Positions 8,544 to 17,450 of a stretch of DNA of 64,000 nucleotides are shown piece by piece. The DNA lies in NCBI GenBank assembly GCA_963784995.1, contig CAWATZ010000001.1, forward strand, positions 558,001-622,000. The letters are read 5' to 3'. The DNA is from CAWATZ01 sp963784995. GTDB taxonomy: Bacteria; Planctomycetota; Planctomycetia; Gemmatales; Gemmataceae. The position numbers were made by a program, and so were the translations under genes. How positions within the stretch are numbered: position 1 is the first letter of the stretch; every line of letters begins with the position of its first letter. A model generated the notes under the pieces. That model saw only the letters and a program-made list of their open reading frames with translations, was not told the DNA's origin and did not search any database.

Positions 8544-9939
8544 TCATCCTTCACCCTTTCTCTGGAGGACTTTGTCGGCCAGCAGATCGGCCGCTTCAAT
8601 GCAATCGTTGAGGGCCACCCCCCGGTAAGCGTTGCCGGCCAGATACAGGCCGGGATAGCGCTCCAGCCGCTGCTCAATCCACGCAACCCGCTCCAGATGG
8701 CCCAGGTGGTACTGCGGAATGGCCCGGTCCCAGCGGACAATCTGGGAAAAGACCGGCTCCGCGACAATGCCCAGGGCCCGGCCCAGGTCGCCGCGGACGG
8801 CCGCCAGCAGACGCTGGTCGTCCCAGTCCACGATTTCCGGCCGGTTCCAGCCGCCACACAGTCCACGCAGCAGCACCATCCCCTCCGGGGCCCGCTCGGG
8901 CCAGATCGAGGAGCACCACTGCACGCCCAGTACGTCCAGCTGCTCGCGCCGCGGCGTCAGGAAACCGAAACCGTCAAGTTTCCCGGAGACGTGCCCATCC
9001 CCGAAACCCGAGGGCCACCACCGCGATCCGGTTGTAAGGGACCTCGCCAATTCGGCCGGCCAGCTCGCTGTCCAGAGCATTCAGGATCGCCGTCTGCTGG
9101 AAGGCGGGACAGGTCAGGACCACCGCGTCGGCTGACCAGCTGGACCCACCTTCGGCTTCGATCTGCCACGAGCCGCCGGCTTTATCCCGGCGGACCTGCC
9201 GAACGGTGACACCTGTGTGAATTCGCTTCTCCAGCCGCCTGCGTAACGTATCGACAAGCAGCCCCAACCCTTCACGGAAGGACCAGAGTTGCTGTCGGGC
9301 CGGGGTCTTTTCTCCCCGGTCTGCCGCTTCCTGGCGCCGCTGTTTCCGGGCCACGGCGAAGCCGCGCAGCACGCTGCCGTACTTCTGCTCCCACTCGACC
9401 AGCCGGGGAAAGCAGGCCTGGACGCTGAGCAAGGCCGGATCGCCGGCCCAGATGCCGGTGACAAACGCATCGGCCAGCGAGCCGGCCACTTCGGCCCCAA
9501 CCCGGCGGATGGCGAAGGATTCGATCGATTCATCGCCGGGATCGCGCCGGGGCGACCGCCAGCGTTCGGTCAGGATGCGGAGCTTGGCCCGCCAGCTCAG
9601 GACGCCGCTCGTCAGGAACGAGAAGAAACTCGTGGGCAGTTTCTGGAGCCGGCCACGCAGGAACAGGAAGCGATTGCGCCCGGAAACCTCGCTGGCCGGG
9701 ACCAGCCGATCGGCCAGGCCGATTTCCTGGCAGAGGTTCAGGGCCGCGGGCTTGCTGTCGAGAAAGCCATTGGGCCCGGCTTCAACGCGGAAGCCGGCCC
9801 GCTCGAAGGTCTGGATCTTGCCTCCGACGCGGTCGCTCTGTTCGAGGATCAGGACCTCGGCAGCGGGCTGACGCTGCACCAGCCGATGCGCCAGCGCCAG
9901 CCCGGAGATGCCACCGCCGACAATCACGATCCGGGGCAT
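8544..9939 (-). CDS. hemG: Protoporphyrinogen oxidase, oxygen-dependent type (frame-interrupted)
   Basis: This FAD enzyme oxidises protoporphyrinogen IX in haem synthesis (HemG/HemY/PPOX family). It starts at MPRIVIVGGGISGLALAHRL (9939), the FAD-binding Rossmann motif, followed by RVGGKIQTFERAGFRVEAGP. The frame is lost at about 9000, where the coding strand reads CGGGGAT; removing one G restores GFRDGHVSG, and the rest continues as LDGFGFLTPRREQLDVLGVQ to GLYLAGNAYRGVALNDCIE, the C-terminal FAD motif. The protein is therefore complete except for one extra base in a G-run, most likely a sequencing error in a housekeeping gene. Confidence 0.88.
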
Positions 9940-9952
9940 GTCAGACTCGAGT

Positions 9953-10041
9953 GAACCACAGAGACACAGAGACACAGAGAAGACAACAACAAGTCTTTCT
10001 TAATGTGGTTTTGTCTCTGTGTCTCTGTGTCTCTGTGGTTC
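9953..10041. repeat. Large inverted repeat, perfect 28-bp arms
   Basis: Arms 9953-9980 and 10014-10041 are perfectly complementary and built from the tandem word ACAGAGAC; the loop is 33 bases. It lies between the NYN gene and hemG (same strand) and overlaps the NYN stop codon by two bases. The architecture matches 6264-6345 although the words differ. Confidence 0.9.
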
Positions 10042-11221
10042 ATCCTCTTGATCCTTCTTGATCCTCTTGATCCTCGAAATCCTCGGCGTCTCGCGGGAAG
10101 AACACTTCCTCATCCGGGATCGGCTCGGCCTCGAAGTCGTCCAGGGGCGGCTCGCCCACGGCTTCCTCGAAGCGCGCGATTTCCAGTTCGGTGTCGCCTT
10201 CCATCGCCCCAATGCCGTCCGGGGCTCCCGAATCGTCCGGCTCCGGGCTTTCCATTGCCCCTGTCTCGACCTTGGTCCGAGGCTTCTTGCCCGACCGGCG
10301 TCGCCGAGACGCCTTCTTCTTGCCACTCAGCTCGCTGCCTTCCCGGCTGCTTCTGGGTTCCGCGGGCGGCTCGACCTCCCGACTCCGCACGCCTGCGTGC
10401 GCTCCGGCCGGCAGGCTGGCCTGCGCTTGGCCTGCACGGCCAGCGGGGGCTGGGGGTTTGGATTGCACCTCCGAGCCAAAGCTGGTCACGACGTAGGTCC
10501 GGCTGCGCTTGTCCGTATCCAGTTCGAGCAAGCCGTGGCGGGCGGCGTCCTCCAGCAGTTCGCTGAAGGTGCGGTAGCCGTGATAGGTCTCGTTGAAGGA
10601 AGGCTTCTTGCGTTTCATCGTGTCCTTGACCATCGACGACCAGAGGACCTCCTTGTTCTCGCGGCGCAGGGCCAGCAGCGACTCCAGCAGCAGCGAGAAG
10701 GCCTTGCGCTTGGTCTCGGGCAGCCGGGGGTCCATCGGCGGCGGCAGGGTCGGGGCCTGGCCGAGGTCCTCGTAGTAGATGAACTCGTCGCAGTTGTCGC
10801 GGAGCAGGTCGGAGGTCGATTCCTGCATGCCCAGGCCCAGCACGTGCTTGCCCAGCTCCTTCAGCTTGGACACCAGCGGCGAAAAATCGCTGTCGCCGGA
10901 GACGACGACAAAGGTGTCGATGTGGTCCTTGGAATAGGCCAGGTCCATCGCATCGACGCACAGCCGGATGTCGGCGCTGTTCTTGCCGCTCTGGCCGCGG
11001 CGGGGAATCTCGATCAGCTCGATGGCCGCCTCGTGGAGCATGGTGGTGTAGCTGCTGAAGCGGTTCCAGTCGGCATAGGCCTTCTTGCAGACGATCTTGC
11101 CCTTTTCCACCAGCCGCTCCAGCACCCGAACAATGTCAAAGCGATCCCGCCGCGACTGAAAACCCAGGGCCAGGTTCTCGAAGTCGATGAAGATCGCCAG
11201 GGAACGCTCACCGTTATTCAC
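10040..11221 (-). CDS. NYN-domain RNase with OST-HTH/LOTUS domain
   Basis: The 393-residue protein starts with a PIN-like NYN domain (about 1-165): LAIFIDFENLALGF and TFVVVSGDSDFSPLVSKLKE contain the acidic metal-binding residues. An OST-HTH (LOTUS) domain follows at about 178-255 (RKAFSLLLESLLALRRE ... RTFSELLEDAARHGLLEL). This is the LabA/limkain-b1 arrangement known from bacterial and eukaryotic RNA-processing proteins; a single-strand RNase role is the standard inference. The C-terminal 130 residues are low-complexity, first basic (KKKASRRRRSGKKPRTK), then acidic (EDFEDQEDQEGSRG). At about residues 265-275 a repeat-encoded peptide (QAQASLPAGAHAGVR) intervenes. Confidence 0.85.
   Translation of the reverse strand: MNNGERSLAIFIDFENLALGFQSRRDRFDIVRVLERLVEKGKIVCKKAYADWNRFSSYTTMLHEAAIELIEIPRRGQSGKNSADIRLCVDAMDLAYSKDHIDTFVVVSGDSDFSPLVSKLKELGKHVLGLGMQESTSDLLRDNCDEFIYYEDLGQAPTLPPPMDPRLPETKRKAFSLLLESLLALRRENKEVLWSSMVKDTMKRKKPSFNETYHGYRTFSELLEDAARHGLLELDTDKRSRTYVVTSFGSEVQSKPPAPAGRAGQAQASLPAGAHAGVRSREVEPPAEPRSSREGSELSGKKKASRRRRSGKKPRTKVETGAMESPEPDDSGAPDGIGAMEGDTELEIARFEEAVGEPPLDDFEAEPIPDEEVFFPRDAEDFEDQEDQEGSRG
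10401..10428 (-). repeat. 28-nt dispersed repeat inside the NYN gene
   Basis: Exact reverse complement of 6829-6856. Both copies are in coding sequence and both yield QASLPAG in frame. Confidence 0.85.
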
Positions 11222-11222
11222 G

Positions 11223-12704
11223 TTAAGTCCTCATCTTCGGTGAGCGGCGCGGCGTCAAGCCCGCCGGTGAGCGAGGGCATCGCCGGTCGGGCTTACCCTG
11301 CGCCTGTCGCCTATGGTCATTCTTCCAGCCCGGTCCGCCGCCAAAGACGTTGCGAGTGCCGGCGAGCGGCAGGCCGGTGATTAGCGAGGCCTCCAGGGTC
11401 AATGCACGCAGGTCTTCCGGTTCCAGGTCGTGGACGTCGTCCTTGCCGCAGGCTCGGGCCAGGATCTGGATCTCCGAGGTCACCGCGTGCAGCCAGTTGG
11501 CCACGCGCTCGGCCGCGGGATCGATCTCCAGCCGTTTCATCAGCTCGGGGTCTTGCGTGGTGATGCCCACGGGACAGCGTCCCGTATGGCAGTGATGACA
11601 CGCATGGGGGGCCGCCCCGATGGCGTGATAGTCCTCGACGTGGATCGGCTTGTTACAGTTCAGGGCGATCAGGGCAGCCGTCCCGACGTAAACGGCGTCG
11701 GCCCCCAGGGCCAGGGCCTTGGCCGCGTCGCTGCCGTGGCGGATGCCGCCGGCGATGATCAGCTGGACCTCGCCGAACAAACCCAGCTCCTCCAGGGCGG
11801 CCCGGGCCTCGCATACGGCCGCCAGGGTAGGGATGCCGGTGTGTTCTTGCAGCAGGTCCGGGGAGGCGCCGGTGCCTCCCTCCATGCCATCGATCACGAC
11901 CACGTCGGCCCCCGCCTTGGCCGCCAGCTTGACGTCGTCGTAAACGCGGCTAGCGCCCAGCTTCAGGAAGATGGGCACCTGCCAGTCGGTGGCTTCGCGC
12001 AGCTCCTCGATCTTGAGGATCAGGTCGTCCGGACCAAGGAAATCGGGGTGCCGGCAGGGGCTGCGCTGATCGACCCCCTCCGGCAGATCGCGCATCCTGG
12101 CGATCTCCGCGGACACCTTGGATCCCAGCAAGAGGCCGCCGGTCCCTGGCTTGGCCCCCTGGCCGATGGTCAGCTCGATGGCATCGGCCCGGCGCAGGTC
12201 GTGGACGTTGATGCCGTAGCGGCTGGGCAAGACCTCGTAGATCAGCACGCGGGAATGCTCACGCTCGGCCGGGAGCATGCCACCGTCGCCGGTAGTGGTC
12301 GAGGTGCCGGCCTGGCTTGCTCCGCGGGCCAGGGCGACCTTGGCGTTGTAGGACAGGGCCCCGAAACTCATACCGGTGATCATCACCGGCATGTCGAGTT
12401 GAATCGGCCGGGCCGCGTGGCGGGTGCCCAGGACGGTCCGGGTGGAACAGACCTCGCGATACCCTTCCAGGGGAATGCGGGTCAGGCCGCAGGGCAGGAA
12501 GGTCAGATCGTCGAAGGTGGCCCAGGTGCGCGGCCGGAGCGTGCCGAAACCGCGAATGCGATAGCGGCCCAGCTCCGCCTTGGCCTGGATGTCCTCGATG
12601 ATGGCGGGGGTGAACGTGCCGGACGGGATAGCCCCGGCGCTTGCGCTTCGGGCTTGTGCCGGCGGCGCGGGAGGGGTGGCGGAGGGAGTCGGCGGAGCAG
12701 TCAC
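11223..12704 (-). CDS. FMN-binding glutamate synthase-like protein (GltB synthase domain)
   Basis: A stand-alone glutamate synthase (FMN-dependent) domain protein of 493 residues. Motifs: MPVMITGMSFGALSYNAKV, RADAIELTIGQGAKPGTGG, VVVIDGMEGGTGASPD (flavin/substrate site) and CHHCHTGRCPVGITTQDPEL (iron-sulfur Cys cluster). The GTG start at 12704 overlaps the stop of the upstream GXGXG gene (GTGA), so the two are translationally coupled. Together they match the synthase and GXGXG parts of split GltS-like enzymes (GlxD/GlxC, MgsC/MgsB). The last 30 or so residues (HRRQAQGKPDRRC ...) are encoded by a dispersed palindrome and look like a repeat-derived extension. Confidence 0.88.
   Translation of the reverse strand: MTAPPTPSATPPAPPAQARSASAGAIPSGTFTPAIIEDIQAKAELGRYRIRGFGTLRPRTWATFDDLTFLPCGLTRIPLEGYREVCSTRTVLGTRHAARPIQLDMPVMITGMSFGALSYNAKVALARGASQAGTSTTTGDGGMLPAEREHSRVLIYEVLPSRYGINVHDLRRADAIELTIGQGAKPGTGGLLLGSKVSAEIARMRDLPEGVDQRSPCRHPDFLGPDDLILKIEELREATDWQVPIFLKLGASRVYDDVKLAAKAGADVVVIDGMEGGTGASPDLLQEHTGIPTLAAVCEARAALEELGLFGEVQLIIAGGIRHGSDAAKALALGADAVYVGTAALIALNCNKPIHVEDYHAIGAAPHACHHCHTGRCPVGITTQDPELMKRLEIDPAAERVANWLHAVTSEIQILARACGKDDVHDLEPEDLRALTLEASLITGLPLAGTRNVFGGGPGWKNDHRRQAQGKPDRRCPRSPAGLTPRRSPKMRT
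11257..11294. repeat. REP-like palindrome at the end of the glutamate synthase-like gene
   Basis: AAGCCCGCCGG (11257-11267) and CCGGTCGGGCTT (11283-11294) pair with one bulged base around a 15-base loop. It forms the last codons and stop region of the gene. Confidence 0.7.
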
Positions 12705-13393
12705 AGAGCGGCCTTCCAGATTGCCAGTTCCTTGCGGTCAAAGTTCCACAGCTTGCGGCCCGAGACGACCTTTTGAAAGACCGCCGGTCCACAAACATTG
12801 TACGTCTTCAGCAGCTCTTGCAAGAAGGCCAGATCATCAGGATTCGGTTTCTCGATCACGGCATCGTTGCCGAGACTGGCGATTTTACCGCCGACAAAGA
12901 TGCTCCCCTCATAGGTGGAGTCAGCCAGGGCGTCGCCCACGTCACCGCAAATGACGATCCTGCCCTTCTGCATCATGAAGCCGGCCATGTAGCCGCAACT
13001 GCCGCCGATGAGCAGCGTGCCGCCCTTCATGGAGACGCCGGCCCGGGCGGCCGCGTCGCCGCGCACCACCACCGTGCCCCCGCGGATCGAGGCCGCCACT
13101 CCGCTGCCAGCGTTGCCGTCAACCACCAGGCTGCCGCTGAGCATCGACTCGGCCGCTCCCCAGCCGCAGCTGCCGTGAACCTCGATGGAGGCGCCGTCCA
13201 TCATGCCGCCGCAGTAGTAGCCGACACTGCCCTCGATGACGACGCGGACCGGCTGCAGCAGGGCGACGGCCAGGTTATGACGGGCGTCGGGGTCCAGGAT
13301 GCGGATTTCCTTGTTCCCCGCCGCGAGGGCCTCGCGTAACTGGGTATTGATGGCCCGCGTTGTCTGGTTTGTGCAATCGATGGTGCCGGTCAC
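12701..13393 (-). CDS. GXGXG-domain subunit of a split glutamate synthase-like enzyme
   Basis: The 230-residue product is a right-handed beta-helix GXGXG domain (GltB C-terminal type): IEGSVGYYCGGMMDGASIEV, GNAGSGVAASIRGGTVVVRG and IGGSCGYMAGFMMQKGRI show the regular glycine spacing. Family members are GlxC/MgsB and the FwdC-like subunit. The start is GTG 13393 with GAGG 13 bases upstream. It is coupled to the FMN subunit downstream. No class II glutaminase (GlxB/MgsA) gene is within reach, so either the amidotransferase is encoded elsewhere or free ammonia is used. A TACAAT -10 box lies about 70 bases upstream. Confidence 0.85.
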   Translation of the reverse strand: MTGTIDCTNQTTRAINTQLREALAAGNKEIRILDPDARHNLAVALLQPVRVVIEGSVGYYCGGMMDGASIEVHGSCGWGAAESMLSGSLVVDGNAGSGVAASIRGGTVVVRGDAAARAGVSMKGGTLLIGGSCGYMAGFMMQKGRIVICGDVGDALADSTYEGSIFVGGKIASLGNDAVIEKPNPDDLAFLQELLKTYNVCGPAVFQKVVSGRKLWNFDRKELAIWKAAL

Positions 13394-13417
13394 GGTCAGC
13401 CGAACCTCAAGGGGAAC

Positions 13418-13451
13418 AAAAGGCTCACCCAGGGAACCGGGTGTTTGAGCC
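13418..13451 (-). terminator. Hairpin with U-run upstream of the GXGXG gene
   Basis: On the minus strand GGCTC-AAAC-ACCC pairs with GGGT-GAGCC, then TTTTG. It could be the intrinsic terminator of the upstream TPR gene (which ends 85 bases earlier) or, since the TACAAT box precedes it, a leader hairpin/attenuator of the glutamate synthase-like operon. Confidence 0.5.
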
Positions 13452-13458
13452 AGGTCAC

Positions 13459-13464
13459 ATTGTA
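13459..13464 (-). promoter_or_regulatory. -10 box TACAAT for the GXGXG/FMN operon
   Basis: Minus-strand TACAATG, 66 bases before the GTG start. CTTGCA lies 16 bases upstream as a possible -35. It is one of four intergenic TACAATG sites in the window that point at a gene. Confidence 0.4.
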
Positions 13465-13535
13465 TGTTCTCCGAGGGTGATGCAAGAAGTCCAGAATGGT
13501 CGTTTTTCTTGTCCGCACTTACTCGGGCCCGGAGG

Positions 13536-14399
13536 TCATTTTTTCTCCAGGAGCTGCTTGGCCCGCTCGGCCAGTTCCGCCTCTTCCTTCCTTTCCCCGA
13601 TGGCGTGCAGCAAGCCTAACAGGGTTTGGTAGGTTTCGGCCAGGTCCGCGCGGTAGCCCTTGTCGTTGGGCGCCTTGCGCAGCAGTTTCTCGCCCACCTC
13701 GATGGCCTGGCGCAGGTTCTTGACGGCTCGATCGGCCCGGTCCTGCTTCATCTGGATCTTACCCATCTGGTGCAGACTGCCGGCCAGTGCCTGGGAGTAT
13801 TTGGCGGCTGCGGGCTTGGTTTTGATCAGGTCCCGATACTGGGCAATGGCGTTGGCGCACTGCGCCTCGGCCTGGTCGAGATTGCCGACCACGTAATGCA
13901 GTTTCGCCGCCTCGACGAACGTCTGCGCGAGGATTCCCCTGGCGTCGGCATTTTTCGGCTGCTCGACCAGGACCTTCTCGAAATAGGCGACGTTGATCTC
14001 CAGCAGAGCGGCCAGCGCCTGGAGGTGTTCGTCCGCGGCCTTCCGGTCAAGGTCCGCGACAAGCCGCCGCCGGTTTTCGGCTTCCAGGCGGGCCTCATCC
14101 GCCTCCCGGCGTGCCTTGTCGGCCGCTTCACGCGCCTTGACGGACTCTTCCGCCCTGGCCGCGGCGACCTTGAGTTTGCGGAACGCTTCCTCGGTGAGCT
14201 GCTTCAGCCGTTCCGCCAGCTCGCGCTGGCTGGCCGCTTCAAGCAGCAACGTCTTGTTCCGCAGCTCCAGCTCCTTGATTTGCGCCTTCAGTTTCTCGAT
14301 GTCGGCCTTTTGTTCGGCTTTCTGGCCTGAAGAAGCCTGCGGCAGCGACAGCACGGCAACCACTGCTGCCGTGAGAAGAAGGAAAACAGTCCGTTTCAT
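13536..14399 (-). CDS. Secreted coiled-coil/TPR-like protein
   Basis: 287 residues. The start MKRTVFLLLTAAVVAVLSLP (14399) is a signal peptide behind GAGGTGG; the frame extends further upstream without a better start. Residues 35-140 are a long Lys/Glu/Ala/Arg-rich coiled coil (KLKAQIKELELRNKTLLLEA), followed by helical hairpins with TPR character (FVEAAKLHYVVGNLDQAEAQ, ALAGSLHQMGKIQMKQDRAD). It probably acts as a periplasmic scaffold. No catalytic motif is visible. Confidence 0.65.
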   Translation of the reverse strand: MKRTVFLLLTAAVVAVLSLPQASSGQKAEQKADIEKLKAQIKELELRNKTLLLEAASQRELAERLKQLTEEAFRKLKVAAARAEESVKAREAADKARREADEARLEAENRRRLVADLDRKAADEHLQALAALLEINVAYFEKVLVEQPKNADARGILAQTFVEAAKLHYVVGNLDQAEAQCANAIAQYRDLIKTKPAAAKYSQALAGSLHQMGKIQMKQDRADRAVKNLRQAIEVGEKLLRKAPNDKGYRADLAETYQTLLGLLHAIGERKEEAELAERAKQLLEKK

Positions 14400-14493
14400 G
14401 GGCCACCTCGCAGTAAAGGTGATGAGTGCCATTGAAATCCTGCGGGCGATTCTTGGACGACAGGCCCACCTCAAGGCAGTCATTCCCTGCCGC

Positions 14494-15075
14494 TCACCGC
14501 TCCAGATCCACCTCCACGACTTCGTAGAACCGCACCCGGTCGATGGCGTCCCAGAGTCGCGCGACCAGCCGATCATCCCAACCCGGTCGGTGTGCCTGCC
14601 ACCACTTGACCCAGGGCTCGCTGTCCAGGCCGTCGTAATCCTTGTAGGGGTCGCGATCGCGGGTCGGTGGAGTCAACCCTTCCGAGCGGACGAGGGCGAG
14701 GAAGGCGTCCTCCCCCCTCGTGGTGTAGAAGTCGAGGTAGCTCCCACCCGCCGGCTCCTCCGGCTGATAGCGGAACGGATTCTCCTTGGACTGCTTCTGG
14801 CGGTTGAGGTCCCGACAGAAGACGTCCGCCCGCTCCCGGTTCGCGAACACCTTGACGGGCGTTCCCGGCCGCCCCTCGACGGCGACGTAGGGGTTGCCCC
14901 GGGCCGTGAATCGCCAGGGGATTTGCTGAACGACGTAGACCGTTTGGGTGGCTGGGCGCGTCACGTCCGCCTCCGGCTGGAGGGCGCGGCGACCCACCCA
15001 GCCCCACCAGATGGCCCCGGCGACGAGTAAGCCGGCAATCAGTGTGGCGCACAAGAAAAGGATCGATCTCTTCAT
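14494..15075 (-). CDS. Membrane-anchored protein of unknown function
   Basis: 193 residues from MKRSILFLCATLIAGLLVAG, an N-terminal signal anchor, preceded by an excellent GGAGGTGACC Shine-Dalgarno. The remainder is soluble and polar (PWRFTARGNPYVAVEGRPGT, RERADVFCRDLNRQKQSKEN) with no family I recognise. The leader contains a 7-bp hairpin (15100-15117, GCAGGGA/TCCCTGC) 25 bases before the start. It is followed by the TPR gene on the same strand (95-base gap). Confidence 0.6.
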   Translation of the reverse strand: MKRSILFLCATLIAGLLVAGAIWWGWVGRRALQPEADVTRPATQTVYVVQQIPWRFTARGNPYVAVEGRPGTPVKVFANRERADVFCRDLNRQKQSKENPFRYQPEEPAGGSYLDFYTTRGEDAFLALVRSEGLTPPTRDRDPYKDYDGLDSEPWVKWWQAHRPGWDDRLVARLWDAIDRVRFYEVVEVDLER

Positions 15076-15117
15076 CTGGTCACCTCCGCTGGTCAGGTAG
15101 CAGGGATGCCTCCCTGC

Positions 15118-15446
15118 ATCCCCCACGAACTGCACGTTCACTCTATTCCTTTCGCCCGCCCAGGCGACTAATTTCATCCGCACCCGGCAGACCGAAGGAA
15201 AAAAGCGTGCCCGTGTCCTGCGTCGGACCGATCAAGCCAGGGTCGGGGAGGACGATGTTGCCCGTGCCAACGCAGACCCGGCCGCGGGAAACGGCGGGGC
15301 CGGATCACACAGGCGGCAGTTGGATTTGGCACAGTTCCTTACGACGTAATACCCGCCGTAGCAATCCGCCTTGACGGGAAGCGAGGCACAGCTTATAGCC
15401 ACGACACTCCCTACTTGGTCGGCGTTTGCTTTCAGGGGCCAATCCC
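15118..15446. other. Intergenic stretch without a recognisable gene
   Basis: Divergent spacer between the membrane-anchored protein gene (minus strand) and the lipoprotein gene (plus strand). It must hold promoters for both, but I see no convincing -35/-10 pair and no coding potential. Confidence 0.5.
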
Positions 15447-16354
15447 ATGTTCCGCCTGGCGTTGCTCACGTGGCTGTGTCTTGCCGCGGCCGGCTGTATG
15501 CCTCATGCCATCGTTCACGTGCCGAAGGACCTCCGCGGCAATGAAGGGGTGCGGCTGTTTCAGGCAGAAACGCCGACCGATTCGGCTGCCCTGAAGCAAG
15601 CCATCCTGGGTCACGTTCCTCCTGGCACCCCGGTCGCGCTGCGCAACAAACACTGGAATCCCAGGGCTTCACCTGCCGCAGGTACACGGCGTGGACTGCC
15701 TTCTTTGCGCGGGACATGCTGTTGCCGCGTGCCATCTCCCTGGGCAAGGACACGCGCGACCGGCTCCACCGAGAGCAAAGCAACCGGCCGCTGTGTTGTG
15801 TCGCCTACCGCGACGCGGTCGGGCACTGGGGCCAGGCGTCGGCCGAGATTCTGGTGTTGCTGTTCCCCGACGCGGCGCAATGCGTGCAGGACGTGGAGGT
15901 CCATGCCGGCAAGTGGGAGGGGCATCCGTACCAGGCTTCCTTTACCAAACGTCCGGATCTGCAAGAGCCGGTCGGGCTCCCGGTCGCCGCAGCCCGGGCG
16001 CGACTGGAGCAGGCCGGCTTCCACTGTCTGTCCCCCGCTGCCGGGGAGAAGGATCCGGCCGGCCGACCTTGTTTGCTCTTTCGCGCCTGCGACGAACACC
16101 TTCTAGGCGGCCGGCTGGTGCGCGTCCGGTTGTACCCGGACGAAGCGGGCATCATCCGCGAAACGGAGGTGCTCCACGAGTATGCGTGGTTCGAGAACGA
16201 GCAGTGCATGCTGCCAGGTCCGGATGATTCTCCCCTTCTGGCTGTGTGCAAAGGCGTCCTGTTTCCAGTTCGGGTGACCACTCTCTACGCCGGCGTTGTT
16301 GCCATTTACGCGATCGCTTTGCCGCTCATTGGTATGGGTGGGGGCGGCCGCTGA
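15447..16354 (+). CDS. Putative lipoprotein with C-terminal membrane segment (frame-interrupted)
   Basis: Starts MFRLALLTWLCLAAAGCMPH, a signal peptide with lipobox-like AAGC. The frame changes at about 15655, where the text reads CACTGGAATCC; one more G would join RNKHW to ESQGFTCRRYTAWTAFFARD. The rest continues (LPRAISLGKDTRDRLHREQS) to a hydrophobic C-terminus (LYAGVVAIYAIALPLIGMGG). Corrected length about 302 residues. No known family; an envelope location is inferred. Confidence 0.6.
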
Positions 16355-16539
16355 GGCAAGCCTCCCATGAACGGAACGATCCGCCGCGAAGACGCTTGTC
16401 TGCTGGGACCGAAGAGAAGGGAGACACCGACACGCGCAACGAGAATTCACCTCCGCAAGCAACAACGAAAGAGAGCTGCCCTCGGACGGAACAACCGTGA
16501 AACCGCACTGCTGGCCGGCTCCCTGCATCCTCTCGCCTG

Positions 16540-17250
16540 TCAAGGCGCTTGCAGCCATTGCACAAAAGCCGTATGTTCCGGACTGGCCAATCCTTGTTGC
16601 AAGACGGCTGCCAGCCGCTGCGTGTCGAGCCGAAGCAGGGCCTCGGGGTCGAGCCACAGGCCCGGAAACACTTCGGACCGAAGAAGACCATCTGCACCCC
16701 GAGGCAGATCCTCGTAACGCCCGTTCCGGAGAACCCACCAATGGACCTGCTCCCCGTTCAAGTCAACCACCACGTATTCCCGAACGCCCGCTAGCTGGTA
16801 CTCGTCGCGCTTGCGGTGCAGATCAATGGAGGCGGAACTGGCGGCGACTTCGACGATCAATTCGGGAGGTCCGGTGAGGTATTCGTCCTGAGTTCGTGTT
16901 TGTCCCTTACCCGGGGCAGAAATCAACAGGCAAGCATCTGGTTGCGGCTCGTTTTGGTCATTGAGTATCGTGGTGGCGTTGTCGCACAATGTCGTTGCTG
17001 GCGTTGCCCACTTGTACGTGCCCATCCAGGTAACGACAAGCGCGTGCATTTCGCCGTGGGGTTGCTTCAAAGGGGATGGCATGAACACAATTCCTCCAAT
17101 GAGTTCGACCTTGATTCCCTGCGACATGGCCTCGTATCGCTGGTGGAACGTCTTCTGATCCAGATGATCGCCCGCTTCCAGCGGCAGGATCGGCCGGTTG
17201 GCGCTCCCCTTCGCGGCCGGGCGTGCGGAACTGGCAGGAAGTGTGGTCAC
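16540..17250 (-). CDS. Uma2 family (DUF820) putative endonuclease
   Basis: PD-(D/E)XK-like Uma2 protein: KVELIGGIVFMPSPLKQPHG, NEPQPDACLLI, ELIVEVAASSASIDLHRKRD and REYVVVDLNGEQVHWW follow the conserved order (acidic residue, PD, E-V-A, K/R). An ATG at 17308-17310 is in frame, but a TACAAT -10 box overlaps it, and a GTG at 17250 with AAGGAG 9 bases upstream fits better (236 residues). Uma2 proteins are very numerous in planctomycetes; their cellular role is not established. Bases 16355-16539 between this gene and the lipoprotein gene hold nothing I can recognise. Confidence 0.8.
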   Translation of the reverse strand: MTTLPASSARPAAKGSANRPILPLEAGDHLDQKTFHQRYEAMSQGIKVELIGGIVFMPSPLKQPHGEMHALVVTWMGTYKWATPATTLCDNATTILNDQNEPQPDACLLISAPGKGQTRTQDEYLTGPPELIVEVAASSASIDLHRKRDEYQLAGVREYVVVDLNGEQVHWWVLRNGRYEDLPRGADGLLRSEVFPGLWLDPEALLRLDTQRLAAVLQQGLASPEHTAFVQWLQAP

Positions 17251-17308
17251 GTCTTGTTTCTCCTTGAACCTGGAGCGAACCTGGCCTTCCTCCACTTGAC
17301 TTGGGGAC

Positions 17309-17314
17309 ATTGTA
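17309..17314 (-). promoter_or_regulatory. -10 box TACAAT for the Uma2 gene
   Basis: Minus-strand GTACAATG, 59 bases before GTG 17250. It overlaps the alternative ATG at 17310, which argues that this ATG is not used. Confidence 0.4.
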
Positions 17315-17369
17315 CGTTCCAGAAGTCAGAAACGAAGTGTGCAGGATGAAGGATGAGAGTCAGGCGCTC

Positions 17370-17398
17370 TTACACCTGGTCTTGTTTTTCTGTACAAT
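17370..17398 (+). promoter_or_regulatory. Promoter of the cytochrome/PA14 gene
   Basis: TTACAC (17370-17375), 17-base spacer, TACAAT (17393-17398), 52 bases before the ATG at 17451. Good sigma-70-like geometry. Confidence 0.55.
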
Positions 17399-17450
17399 GC
17401 CGAAACCCGCCATGATCCCCCCAGGGCCCACCAGGTATTCGAGAGAACCA

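Noticed and set aside
15042..15374. Plus-strand frame in the spacer before the lipoprotein gene
   Set aside because: Overlaps the start and leader of a better supported minus-strand gene and has random composition.
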